From contig JAJQJQ010000034.1 in assembly GCA_028622995.1 (NCBI GenBank), positions 868,001 through 932,000 of the forward strand: a stretch of 64,000 nt of DNA, in the 5' to 3' direction. A program made the position numbers and the translations under genes. This DNA comes from Panagrolaimus kolymaensis. Lineage: Eukaryota; Nematoda; Chromadorea; Rhabditida; Panagrolaimidae. This document shows positions 43,916 through 54,835 of the stretch, piece by piece. The notes under the pieces were generated by a model. That model did not search any database. It saw nothing but the letters and a program-made list of their open reading frames with translations, and was not told the DNA's origin. Position 1 is the first letter of the stretch, and the number at the start of each line of letters is the position of its first letter.

Positions 43916-46086
43916 ATGACCGCCGCCATTGGCGGCCCTATTGGCACCCAAGGGCGGCCATCCTTGGATCTTCAACCCCTTGAAAGATTCACCGAATGGG
44001 TTCGATGTATTTGCGTCGTAACATTTGATTTAGAACTTGGTCAAGTTATTGAAGTATGTTTAATTCTTTCTCGTCTGCTTCTTATATATTCTCGTTTGCT
44101 TTTAGACAATATACCCTGGCGATGTTGAACTTACACCCCAAGAAAAATTGAATATATGTTATATGGCTTTCCCAGATTCCAATAGCGGTTATACCGAAGA
44201 TACAACATATCATTTTCGTACTCGTCAATCTGGTATTTCATTATCTTCAGCTCAAGAACAATTTTGTCATAAAGCTCCTACATTTCTTCAAATAAATCCT
44301 AATTTTTTATATGGTTTTGTACATTTTCGACAAAAGAAAAATCCTAAATTGCCCAGAGGTTATTTTCAAAAGAGTTTAGTTGTTTTAACGGTTTTACCTT
44401 TATTCGGGTTATTTTATCATGTGGTGGATACAATTGCTGAACAATTTTTTGATAATGGTGAAGCTGCAATCGAATCAGGTAAAATTCTAAAACTACTGAA
44501 AAATTTAGTTAATTTGATATTTCTAGGATGCCATCACATCGATCATTGGACCCTTCCAAAACCTGGTGAAAGATTAAGTTTGCCATTTATGGGTGGAGTA
44601 ATACATTGCAGAATTCCATTAAGAAGTGATACCCCTCAGAAGCAGCTATTGTTAAATAATAATGATTTTGATTCAGCTTATGGAAAACCCATTTTACTTC
44701 CAACCATACATGAAACTAATTTTTATGAGTAAACTTTTGCATAGTTGAAAACATGAATATATATATGTAAATATTTCAGATCTCTTAAATCTTCAATCAC
44801 TCATGTACAAATGCTTTGGGAATTGATAATTTTGAATGAAGTACGTTTAAATTTTCTGAAATTTAGAAAAAAAAATTGGATATCAAAGCGATTTTTAATT
44901 TTAATTTTTATATTAATGCCAAAAAATCGTCCAAAGGTCAAAAGCTTATTAACTTTTAACACTTTTCTCAAAAACACTTTTTTAACTTGTAAATTTGTGG
45001 CAGAGTAGTAAACATATATTCTTTAGCCCGTAGTAGTGATGGCTCCAACTCCAGCTGCTTCCTCACAAATTATTCAATCACTTTGTTCAATAATTTGGCC
45101 GTTAAATTATGCTTCCGAAATTCGACCATTTTTTACTATACATGATTCAGATTTTATGGAAATTACTTCACAAGTTAATAAGTAAGTTATTGGTTTTATC
45201 CATTAAAATTTATTTTTCTAGTTTCATTATTTTTTAGAAATGGTATTTTATTGGGTCTCACGAATCCATTTTTCTCCAAAACTTTATGTAATTGGCCCCA
45301 TATTCTTTGTGTTGGAGATGCAAATGGTGGACAGATGCTTAATGCAGAAAAATTATATAAAAAGCCATGGGACGGTAAAACATTGGATTCAAAGCCGGGT
45401 TTTTATTCACAATATAAATCTTTTTTGCATACGGATAAATCATTATTTAAAAAATTGGTTAATATTGGGTCACGTCCGGATAATGTTCAAAATGCTATTT
45501 TGCGGAGGCACTTCTTGGAACTAACTCAATGCTTCATGATTCCACTTGAAAGGTTTTTAAATTTTTTTACTAATATTTTTAGTTTTTCAAATTTGCAAAT
45601 TTTAGATATTTATCAACTTTGATGCCAAAACACATAAATCCATTTGAAGCTTTGCCAGCCACGAAACCATTTTGCTTTGAAGATTTTTTACAAATTCTTC
45701 ATGAATCGGGTCCATTTTTAAGCGGCAGTATTAAAGGCGATATTGAAGGACTTTATCGAAAATTTGTGAATTGTCCAAATTTTGATAGTTGGCTTAAATC
45801 AAGATTGGAAGATGTTGATCGACAATTGCGTGATACCCATTTGGAAATGTTATGCAACACTAACATTTCAAAGGATATAATTTCAACTCGAAAACAAGTT
45901 GAAGTTGTTGATTTGGTTTTAAAATTGCAAGATAAATTAAAGGATTTGGATGGAAGTGGAAAAACTAATAGTGAAAAGCGAAGGAAATTACAAAATCAAC
46001 TGAATTCTGTTATGAGATCGGTGGATGATGAATTGAAATCTCTTTTACTATCGAATGGTGCTTTGAGGGAAGCTTTTGAATTATAA
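43916..46086 (+). CDS. DENND6: DENND6 family DENN-domain protein
   Basis: Seven exons (43916-44053, 44106-44478, 44527-44728, 44780-44840, 45027-45181, 45238-45552, 45606-46086) join in phase to 574 residues, close to human DENND6A/B. The uDENN start is FTEWVRCICVVTFDLELGQ, followed by IYPGDVELTPQEKLNICY and FPDSNSG. RGYFQKSLVVL, LPTIHE and HVQMLWELIILNEPVVVMAP form the central DENN core. FFTIHDSDF, TNPFFSKTL, TLDSKPG and ILRRHFLELTQ follow, and EVVDLVLKLQDKL ends the dDENN part. Human DENND6 is a GEF for Rab14 acting in endosomal recycling of ADAM-type sheddases and N-cadherin. The same job is inferred here. Confidence 0.93.
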
Positions 46087-47256
46087 AAAATAAATTTATG
46101 AAATTATTATTCTTACTTTTTGTGTGGTAAATAACTGGTTATATATATTTTTTTACATATATGTGTTGTTCTTTCTTTCATTTCTTCATCTCTCTTTTTT
46201 CATTTTCTGAAAAGTTGTTTGTATATATTTTTTGACTTTGCTTTTGATTTTCTTTTCAACAACAACATTCTTTTTCTTCTTCTATTGTATTTTTATGTAT
46301 GTTTTCGCCCGGTGGTAAGTAATATCAAATATTTTTTTCACTTTACTCAACAAAGAGCAAACTCAACGTGTGACATAAATTTGAGTTCGAAAGAATAAAA
46401 AAAAACAATCTGACGTGTGGGATTCAAAGAAGTTTGCAAAAAAAAAAAAAATTCTTTAAATTTCGATTTTTTTGTAAACAGAAGAATGAAAAAAAATTTA
46501 CTTTGATTTCTTAAACTTTTTTTAATCTTGGAACTCTAAAATTTTTCTTTTACAATGAACACATTTGAATTGAATCAAAAGAGACACCTCACTTATTTTT
46601 CTTCGCCAATACAAACAATGAATGAAAGAAAAAACCTTTGAAACAAAAAAAACAACAACCTTCAGCAGCAGTTTTTTTTAAGGTTGAAAAAGAGAGGCAA
46701 CAAGTTTGTTGAAGACGAAAAAACTAGATAGTTAGATTCCTCATTTATTTTTGGATCAATTGCAAATATTTAGTCTTCTATTTTTTGTAATTTACTCGTT
46801 TTGACACCTTCACGCAAAAAACTAGCTTTCAAAGGTTAAAAAAAAGAAGCAAAGAAACAATAAATAACAAAGAAAAATGAAACTATGCAAAGAAATAAAT
46901 AACAAAAGAAATAAGAAAGTTTTCTGGATTAATTTTTTGTACTTCTGACCCCGCCCGTCTTCTTCCTTGTATACATGGTTTTTTACTTATTCTGCAGTTT
47001 CAGAGAACCGACGGACAAACATCTGCGTTGATTTTTGTTTTTGTTGAGTTACCTTTGAAGAGACCTTGGAAGGAGAACAACCGGTTACTATAAAGATAGA
47101 GCTGAAAACGTGAGAAATTTTTATCTTATTTCTGATATATGACATAACTTTGTTTCTTAAAATTGAAGGTGCTAGGTTATTGCATTTACGTGGATTTTCA
47201 TCATTTTCAGTTTCGATTTATTTTTCAGTTTACTTTTTTTAGAGAGAAAATAAAAA
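46087..47256. other. Intergenic, no gene seen
   Basis: 1.2 kb of AT-rich spacer containing the DENND6 3' UTR and the Kunitz gene promoter. No further gene supported. Confidence 0.5.
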
Positions 47257-48087
47257 ATGATGCGATTGGCAACTTTTATCTTTGCCATTATTCCACTTGT
47301 TGTTGTTTTGGCTCAAGATAGTCCATGCTTGCTTGGTTTGTATTTTTCCACAAATTTTTAAACTCTTTTAACTTTTATATTTTAAGGCCGTGATCGTGGA
47401 GACAATAGTTGCGGTGAATCATCTGGTACTCGATTTTATTATGACAAAGCCACCAAACATTGCCAACCATTTTTATACCAAGGTTGTGGAGGAAATGAAA
47501 ATCGTTTTGCAACTATTAAAGAATGCCGTGATAAATGCTCCAATGTTACTGCATCTTCTGGAGGAAGTTCATCTGGCCATTCTATGGTTCTTTCAGTTCG
47601 TAAGTGATCAAAAACATTTTGATTTTTTTCTTCTAAAAAATCAAACCTGTTTTATATTATCTTTTTTAATATCAAAAAAAAGTGATGATGACCCATTTAT
47701 TTTTATATTCTATTTAATTTTTTAGCTAAATGTGAAGGAAATGTTCGGGCTGCAGTCGATGAAAACATCAAACCTATTTCATGTTCAGCTTGCCCCTCAG
47801 GGTATAGCTGTAATGATAATCATTGCTGTCCTTCAAAAGGTTCGTCGTAACTTTGATTGATTAATTTTTTTTTCTTATCATTTCTCAATGTCACTTTTTT
47901 CCTTGCAGAAATTGTATGCAACACCAATTATGATGCAGGAAAATTTGCTTTCCAAGGATCTCATACTCCACGATATTTCTATAGTAAAACCGCAAATAAT
48001 TGTTTGTTATTCACTTATTATGGAGCTCTTGGAAATGCAAATAATTTTGAAAATTATAACGATTGCGCTAAATATTGCAAAGCCTAA
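47257..48087 (+). CDS. Secreted two-Kunitz protein with a Cys-rich linker
   Basis: Four exons (47257-47335, 47387-47599, 47726-47839, 47909-48087) give 194 residues. A signal peptide (MMRLATFIFAIIPLVVVLAQ) leads. Kunitz domain 1 (about 24-77) has all six cysteines (PCLLGRDRG, NSCGE, KHCQPF, YQGCGGNENRF, ECRDKC), but the P1 position after the second Cys is Gly. That makes tight trypsin inhibition unlikely. A linker with CEGNVRAAV and CPSGYSCNDNHCC resembles lustrin-type Cys repeats. Kunitz domain 2 (about 136-194) keeps four cysteines and lacks the second and fourth, which normally pair with each other. It is an extracellular protein; inhibitor activity is uncertain. Confidence 0.87.
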
Positions 48088-48357
48088 TCTTATACAATTT
48101 CTTTAAAAAAAAAATAAAACTTCAATTTTTGTCCAAAAATAGCAAAAATAATTTTACTTGACTGTATTTAGTAGCGTGTATATGTGTATTTATTATTATA
48201 TGGGTTAACTAAAAAAATGTTTGTAATAAAAATAAATAAATAAAAAGCATTTTTAAGAAAAATTGTACGAGATTCATGAATGTTTTTTGTTTGTTGGAAC
48301 GAGGAATATAAAAATAAATAAAAAAATTTTAAAGCTTGGAAATTTTAACTTTAAAGA

Positions 48358-49115
48358 CTAGAATTTAAATGGAGGTGAAACTTGGGAATAGCTGCCATTA
48401 TTGCATTGAAATGAATCATATGTAGCTTTAATGGATGGAAGGTCAGCGGAAACTTGTTGAGATAAAAAATTTTGAAAATTTGCAAGTTGTTGATGTGCTG
48501 TTTGCACATTTGGTGTTGCTGGATTAACCAATGGATAAAAAGATCCAAAGGGGCTATTAGAAGTCCATGCTAAATTAGACCATTAATCTCAAAACAAAAA
48601 ATAAAAGCGAACAAAAACTTACAAATTACTGTACTTTCTTTGCAACTTTTCATGGCTTTTAATGGTGGAGAATTATCACATGGAACATTTCTCAAATGCT
48701 TTCTATGTTTGGCTCGACGATTTTTAAACCAAACTTGAATTTTTGGTTCTGGAAGTTGGATATCTTTTGAAAGCTTTTCTCGAACTCCAACATCCGGATA
48801 ATGACAAGTTTGAAAGCATTTTTCAAGCTCCTCTAATTGGGATTCATTAAAAGCAGTTCGATTTCTTCGAATTTTTCGATCTTCTTTATCAAGATTTTGG
48901 CCTAAAAACCGATGTTCAAAAACAAATTAAAATATTAAGAAAATTAACTAACTTTGATTATTATCTGACGACCCTCTTCGATGATGATCCATAGGAACAA
49001 AAAAATTAGGATTTTGCGGAGAGGAATAAGGTAAATAAAAATCATGTGGATTATTATTGAAATGATGTTGAGCTGCAGCCATACATGAAGCCGCTGCCAC
49101 GTTTAATGGATTCAT
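48358..49115 (-). CDS. K50 paired-like homeodomain transcription factor
   Basis: Three exons (49115-48953, 48901-48623, 48569-48358) give 217 residues. The homeodomain spans about 65-124 ([46 protein letters not shown]). Helix 3 has Lys at homeodomain position 50 (residue 114), the Bicoid/Otx/Goosecoid/Pitx class that prefers [15 protein letters not shown] is Goosecoid-like, while [16 protein letters not shown] is Otx-like, so orthology is left open. The N-terminus is Ala/His/Asn-rich. The C-terminus is Ser/Gln/Asn-rich and ends SPPFKF. It is a nuclear regulator, probably of cell fate in neurons or head tissues. It converges on the Kunitz gene, with 270 bp between stops. Confidence 0.9.
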
Positions 49116-51272
49116 TTTCTTTTTTTAAATTTTTTAAAAGAGGCAATAATAAATAAATTGTTTAGTGACAGCTATGGAAGGGAATAATAGTCTGAAGAGC
49201 AAAAGGTTGTTGTAAAATTAAATTTTGAATAAAACAATGATTTTTTTTTTTTGCTGTTCTACAGTAGTAGGGTTAATCGGCTTTGCCAAACACAATAAAA
49301 ACGAAGGAAAAACAATATGCTCTTCAAAATGGCGAGAACAAAAAGGAAAAAAGGGTTTGACTTAAAATAAAAGAGGCAGCGCAAAGAATAAATTGAGCTT
49401 TAACCAATCGAAAAGCAACAATAAAAAAAGTGGTTTAAATAAACAAATAAATTTTTTTATGTTTTTTCATAATATAAAAATAGTTTAAAAACGAAATTTT
49501 GATTAATTTAAAAAATTTAAGAAATTAAATTTTTTTAATAAAAATGTCGGTTTTCTTGTACGAAAATTTTATGATCTAGCAAACTATGTTCCAGACAGTA
49601 TTTATAAAATAATGAGCTATTTAAAATTTAATACTTGACTTTCCCCTCTTTTTTTCTCCCTCAGATAATCTTCTGTGAAAATGTACTTCTTCCCTAATCT
49701 TTCACGACTATCGAAATCGAATCTCTGCCTTTCCCTTTAAATCGGCAAGAAGAAGACAAGCTTCTTTTCGAACTTGACTGGTCACCACCAAAACCAACCA
49801 CAGTTTATCCAACAAAAAATAAAAATAAATTTATCTCAAGAAAAAGTCTCAAATTACTCATTAATTTGCCATTTAAATTTTGTTCATGAATAATTTTCTA
49901 CCAAAATAAAAATAAACCGGATATTACCCAATCAAAAAATATTAAGAAAGAGATATCAAAAAAATTCCTTCCTTTTTTTCTTTAAAAAAAATTAAATTTC
50001 AATAGTTTTCTTTTATTGGCATTTTTTTCCTTTTTCCTTTTTGGTAGCTATGTATTTTTTTAGTGATAAATTTTCGATTATTCTCTTTCTTCTTCTGACA
50101 GATAAGCAAAGCAATAAATTAGTTATTATATTTTTTCTCATCATTTGTTTGAAATATAAAAAAACTTAAAAAGCCAATAAAGGTTATTGTTGCCAAGATA
50201 CATACATATAAATACAATTGCGCAAAACTACTTCAAATCCATCTCTTTAAAAAAAAGAAAAAGAAAAAGATGCCGACAATGGCGTCGATATTGCATCACA
50301 AAACATTGTTTATCCTTGTTTAACTAGAAGAGAAAGAGAGACATTTAACCTTTTTTCCTGCTTGAACCAAAAATGAAAAACGAAAGAAAAAAAAGCACCG
50401 CTATGGAATCCACTCACTTTACTTCCGATAAGGATGAGCTTCACTCATTTATGTATTTATTAATTTACTCTTTTTTATTTTTTGTTAGCTTAACTTCTTG
50501 TTGCCGCCGCCATTGCTGTTGCTGTTATTATTAATGTTAACTGTTCAAACATATGCTTGCTTTATTCTTTCAATAATAATCATGTTGAAGAGACCTCTCT
50601 TCACCTTTTTATATTTACAAGTGCGGATTTGATTTTAATTTTTCTCTTCAATAACCCCATCCATTTTTGGGAGAACGAAAATAAAAAAGAAGAGAGAGAA
50701 AAGAAAACAATTACTTCCGTTATATTTGCACTTACATCCACCTGAACAACTTGTAGAATAAAAAAGCAAGCAAGCAGGTTAAAAGCATATTGACGACGAT
50801 TAAAATAAAAATCTTAATCAAATAAAAAATAATAATAATATAAACTCAATCGAATCTCTCTTAAATATAATGAATGTCGCCCTTTTTCAAATCGACGCCA
50901 AAAAACTATGAAGCAGTTTGGTTCATTTTTTTTTGTTCGAAGAAAAAGAAGAAGAACCTACCGGAAGAGAAAAGCTCAACCCGTCAAATGAGTTTGTAAT
51001 CGCTTTTGTAAACACTCATTTGCAATTGCAATTGTAACCTTTTTTTCACATTCATTTTCGATGATTTTTTTTAGCCGATTGTCCCGGCAAAAATACATAA
51101 ATGAACAAGCTAAAAATCAAAAGATTTAAAGTTGGCGCGTGCCATTTTATTATTTTTATTACCGAATATAAAATAAAAAAAAAGGATATACTGTATTACA
51201 AAGTTTTAGTTAAATAGAAACAAACAAGCTTAAATATTTTATTTAGAAAAAAAGAAAGAATAAAAGTTTGAA
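49116..51272. other. Upstream region of the homeobox gene, no gene seen
   Basis: 2.2 kb of AT-rich, gene-free sequence 5' of the homeobox gene. It probably contains its regulatory elements, but none is individually recognised. Confidence 0.45.
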
Positions 51273-51850
51273 TCATAATAACAACGGAAAGTGTCCAGAA
51301 GGTGGCATGAATGACGGATGTCCAAGACGTAATGGAAAAAAGAATAATCCCGATGCAACAATAATCCCAACATAACCAAATTTTGCACTTAATAAAATCA
51401 AAAAATTCAAGAGTAAATCATGTTGGAATGAACTAAAAATTTTAAACTACAAAATAAGTATATTTGTTTTATACTTACTAATATACTATAGGCAGATTCT
51501 AAATCCGATAATAAAAGTTATAATTTTTGTTCCAAATAATCTTTCTTTAAAAAATGTCCTTTATGATTGCATATAAAATTGACTAAATTTGTTAATGCTT
51601 TTTTCTAAGACCATGTGTTTCATTAAAGCCTGCAAAATTTCATAAACTCGACGATCCTTGACGTTTTTAAATTTTATCATCCTTTTTACCCTTAATTTCA
51701 TTATGAGTTTATGTAATTCAAAATAAAAAGGTTCGTTCACTGATTGATGATTTCTAAATGTTCCAATAAAATACCTACATATTTTGTAGTGTAAACCTTG
51801 GCTTTTGTTCGTTGTCTCTTTTTCTATTCCTGAACGTTGGCGCTTTATTT
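51273..51850 (-). pseudogene. Possible broken gene, family unknown
   Basis: Three adjacent minus-strand pieces look coding but do not join. From 51850 to about 51600 a frame reads SQGLHYKICRYFIGTF, then HQSVNEPFYFELHKLIMKL and RRVYEILQALMKHMVLEK. At an A-run near 51601 the sense moves one frame (ALTNLVNFICNHKGHFL) and meets a TAA. After it LLLSDLESAYSIL runs to a donor at 51478. The last piece (ending at 51273) encodes a hydrophobic tail, GYVGIIVASGLFFFPLRLG, to a TGA. A frame-consistent intron would be only 32 bp, too short here. It is either a decayed gene, a gene with assembly errors, or chance. It is divergent with the thiolase gene. Confidence 0.3.
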
Positions 51851-51955
51851 TTTATTTCGTTATCTCATTGATATTTTTCAACGTTCGCTTTTTATAATAA
51901 TTTTAAAATTTCACATTTCAGAAAATCTTTTGATTCTCAAAAACCCCAGTAAAAC

Positions 51956-53252
51956 ATGGCAGCAGCTGCTTCACGACCAGGAATGTTTATTGTTAGTGCA
52001 AAGCGTACAGCTTTTGGAACATTTGGTGGCAAACTTAAAGATCATTCAGCCACCGAACTTGCAACAATTGCTGCACGTGCAGCCCTTCAAAGTGCTTCAA
52101 TTACCCCAGAAAATGTTGATCACATTGTTTATGGAAATGTTATTCAGTCTTCTAAATGCGCTGCGTATCTTGCTCGACATGCAGGATTAAAGATTGGACT
52201 TCCAACTGAAGTTCCAGCAGTTACCATTAATCGATTATGTGGATCCGGGTTTCAATCCATTATTGATGGAGCACATGTAAGTTTAAGCTATTAGCATGCT
52301 TGATTAAAACTTAAAATTTATAGCAAATAATTGCTGGTGATTCTAATATTATTATTGCTGGTGGATCAGAAAATATGTCTCAAGCCCCTTTTGTTGTTCG
52401 TGGAACTCGTTTTGGAACAACCTTTGGAAAACCCATGGAAGTAAAATATTTTTTTATATTCTTCGCAAATTTCATATATACCTTTTTATTTAGTTTGAAG
52501 ATAGTTTATGGACAGGTTTAACAGATCAGTATATTAAAACCCCAATGGCATTAACAGCAGAAAAACTTGGAGCTATGTATAAACTTACTCGACAAGATGT
52601 GGATGAATTTGCTCTTCGCTCACAAACTCGTTGGAGATTGGCAAATAATGCAGGATATTTCAAAAGTGAAATCGTTCCCATTACACTTAAAAGTAAAAAA
52701 GGCGAAACTCAATTCCTCGTTGATGAACATCCTCGGGAAACTACCATAGAAATTTTAACAAAACTAGCACCTGTTTTCCAAAAAGATGGACTTGTTACTG
52801 CTGGAAATGCATCGGGTATTTGTGATGGAGCTGCTGCAGTTGTAGTAGCTAGTGAATCAGCTGTTCAAAGTTTACATCTTCAACCTATTGTTCGTCTAGT
52901 TGCATGGCATACAAATGGTTGCGATCCATCTATTATGGGAATAGGCCCAGTTGAAGCTATTCGAAATGTTTGCAAAAAATCTGGAATTCCATTAGAAAAA
53001 GTTGATTTAGTTGAAGTTAATGAAGCTTTTGCCGCTCAATGTCTTGCCGTTCAACATGAACTTAAAATAGAAAGTGATCGTTTCAATGTTAATGGTGGAG
53101 CCATCGCCCTTGGACATCCTCTTGCATCATCAGGTACTCGAATTGTTGGACATTTAGCTCATGAAATGAAACGTCGTGGCGCCAAATATGGTATTGGTTC
53201 AGCATGCATTGGTGGAGGTCAAGGTATTGCTGTACTTCTTGAATTGGTGTAA
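51956..53252 (+). CDS. acaa-2: 3-ketoacyl-CoA thiolase, ACAA2 type
   Basis: Three exons (51956-52276, 52324-52440, 52494-53252) give 398 residues, almost exactly the ACAA2 length. The N-terminal half carries FIVSAKRTAFGTFGG and the nucleophilic Cys in INRLCGSGFQSI (about residue 94), then AGGSENMSQAPF. The C-terminal half has VNEAFAAQ, the catalytic His in GGAIALGHPLASSG, and the second Cys in SACIGGGQG. The enzyme does the last step of mitochondrial beta-oxidation, releasing acetyl-CoA; FEDSLWTGLTD favours ACAA2 over ACAT1. ACAA2 keeps its uncleaved N-terminus as import signal, which fits the short Ala-rich start here. AATAAA lies near 53352. Confidence 0.95.
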
Positions 53253-54835
53253 ATCAACTTTATTCGTGGCATAAATTTTTTTTTTATTAGATTGTATTTT
53301 TGCCATGTTTACATGTGGTTAGGTTCCATATGTTTAAAATTATGTTATTGAAATAAAAATTTATGTTTTGATTCTAATTTTCTACACCTTTAAAATTTTT
53401 TGCATTTTGATAACAAAAAAATGTTGTGTTATTTACCAAACATATTAGTGAAGCTCTAACGATGCTGTTGCTTTAGCTATTCAAAGATTTTTAGGATATT
53501 GTTTAGACTCGATATAAAAAACTAATAAAAGAAAGAAATACCAAGAATTTTCAAGTTGCTTTGCTTCTAATGTTATCCCAAAATCCCCATACACAAAATG
53601 TTATAATTATACAGTATTTATTTTACAATTAAAATCACACAAAAAAGGAAAGCTTTAAATTAATACAAAATATTATCATTCAGACGCAAATTATTACAAA
53701 CTGGCATTGGAAAGGAAAGCTTCAAACGTTTTCTATCCAATTTTTTTTTCTCACAAAAAACAAAAAAACAAAATTTTGGAAGAACGTTTGAATTTTATAC
53801 AAAGAAAAAATGAAAGAAAGGATTACAAAACAACTTTGAAAGTAGGACCTTTTTTGTTTTGGTTATAATAAGCTTTTATCATCTCTCTATTTTTATAAAG
53901 GGTTCATTAAAAAATTATGTTGAAGGAACGGTTATCTATCGATTAAAGTTAGAAAAAGTATACAAGAAATTTAAATCGATGAAAGAGAAGAAGCAAGAAA
54001 CAAAAAACTATTTATTCGTTAAAAACGAAAAAGGGTTACTGTCAAATTTATTTCAGTTTCCGGAAAATTTTATCAACTTGATTAAGCTAAAATTTAGTTT
54101 ATCAACAAAAAAAATTTGTTCAAAAGAAATACTTAATAGAAAAGTCGATTTAAAAAAAATGAATTAAAACTTGTTTCAACTAAAAAAAGAGGGGCAACGC
54201 CCAAAATAAATTGTCATATTCAATCATAACTTTAAATGATCCGCTTAAAAAAACACATAATTTTCTAAAGAATAATTAAGCAGATTTTAGTTGCTGCTGC
54301 TGCAAAAAAATAAAACGGTAAGTACAATTGTTAACTTACTGATATTGGTTGTTGCTAAAATATTTTTGAAGGACGACATCAATAACGCTTATCAATGTTA
54401 ATTACGCAAAAAAAAAAAAGTGATTCAAAAAAAACTTTCTCTGAGACAAGGACACATAAAAAAGAACCACAAAAAAACGAGAAAGACAAACTGCATGGAT
54501 CAAGAAGTAAAAAAAGTGTCTTTTTTTAGGTGGAGCAACAACAAGGCAATCGACGAAGAACAAAAAAAGAAGACGTCTTCTTCTTGCAACAACAGCAGCG
54601 GCAGCTCCAAGTATTTTTGACGCACCTTTTTTGTCTTGATTCTTCCCTTCTTTTTTTCATTCAATTTTGTTAGTAAAAAGAAAAAAAATCAAAAAAGGGT
54701 GTTTTAATGTTTTAATAAAAAAGAAAAACACGACTAACTTCTTTTTTTTTGTTCTTGGCAAAAGTTTTAATTGATTTTTTTTATTACCCTTTACAATTCT
54801 GGATTTTTTAATTTGAAAAACGGTTGTATGTAATT
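53253..54835. other. Intergenic, no gene seen
   Basis: 1.6 kb of AT-rich spacer. A 102-codon frame at 53859-54167 is Lys/Phe/Ile-rich, without splice signals or domain features, and is not called. Confidence 0.45.

Noticed and set aside
51447..51478. 32-bp intron in the possible minus-strand gene
   Set aside because: Shorter than any supported intron in the window (42 bp minimum), so the join is not trusted.
53859..54167. 102-codon frame between thiolase and the giant gene
   Set aside because: Lys/Phe/Ile-rich, no signal or domain, no supporting splice sites.
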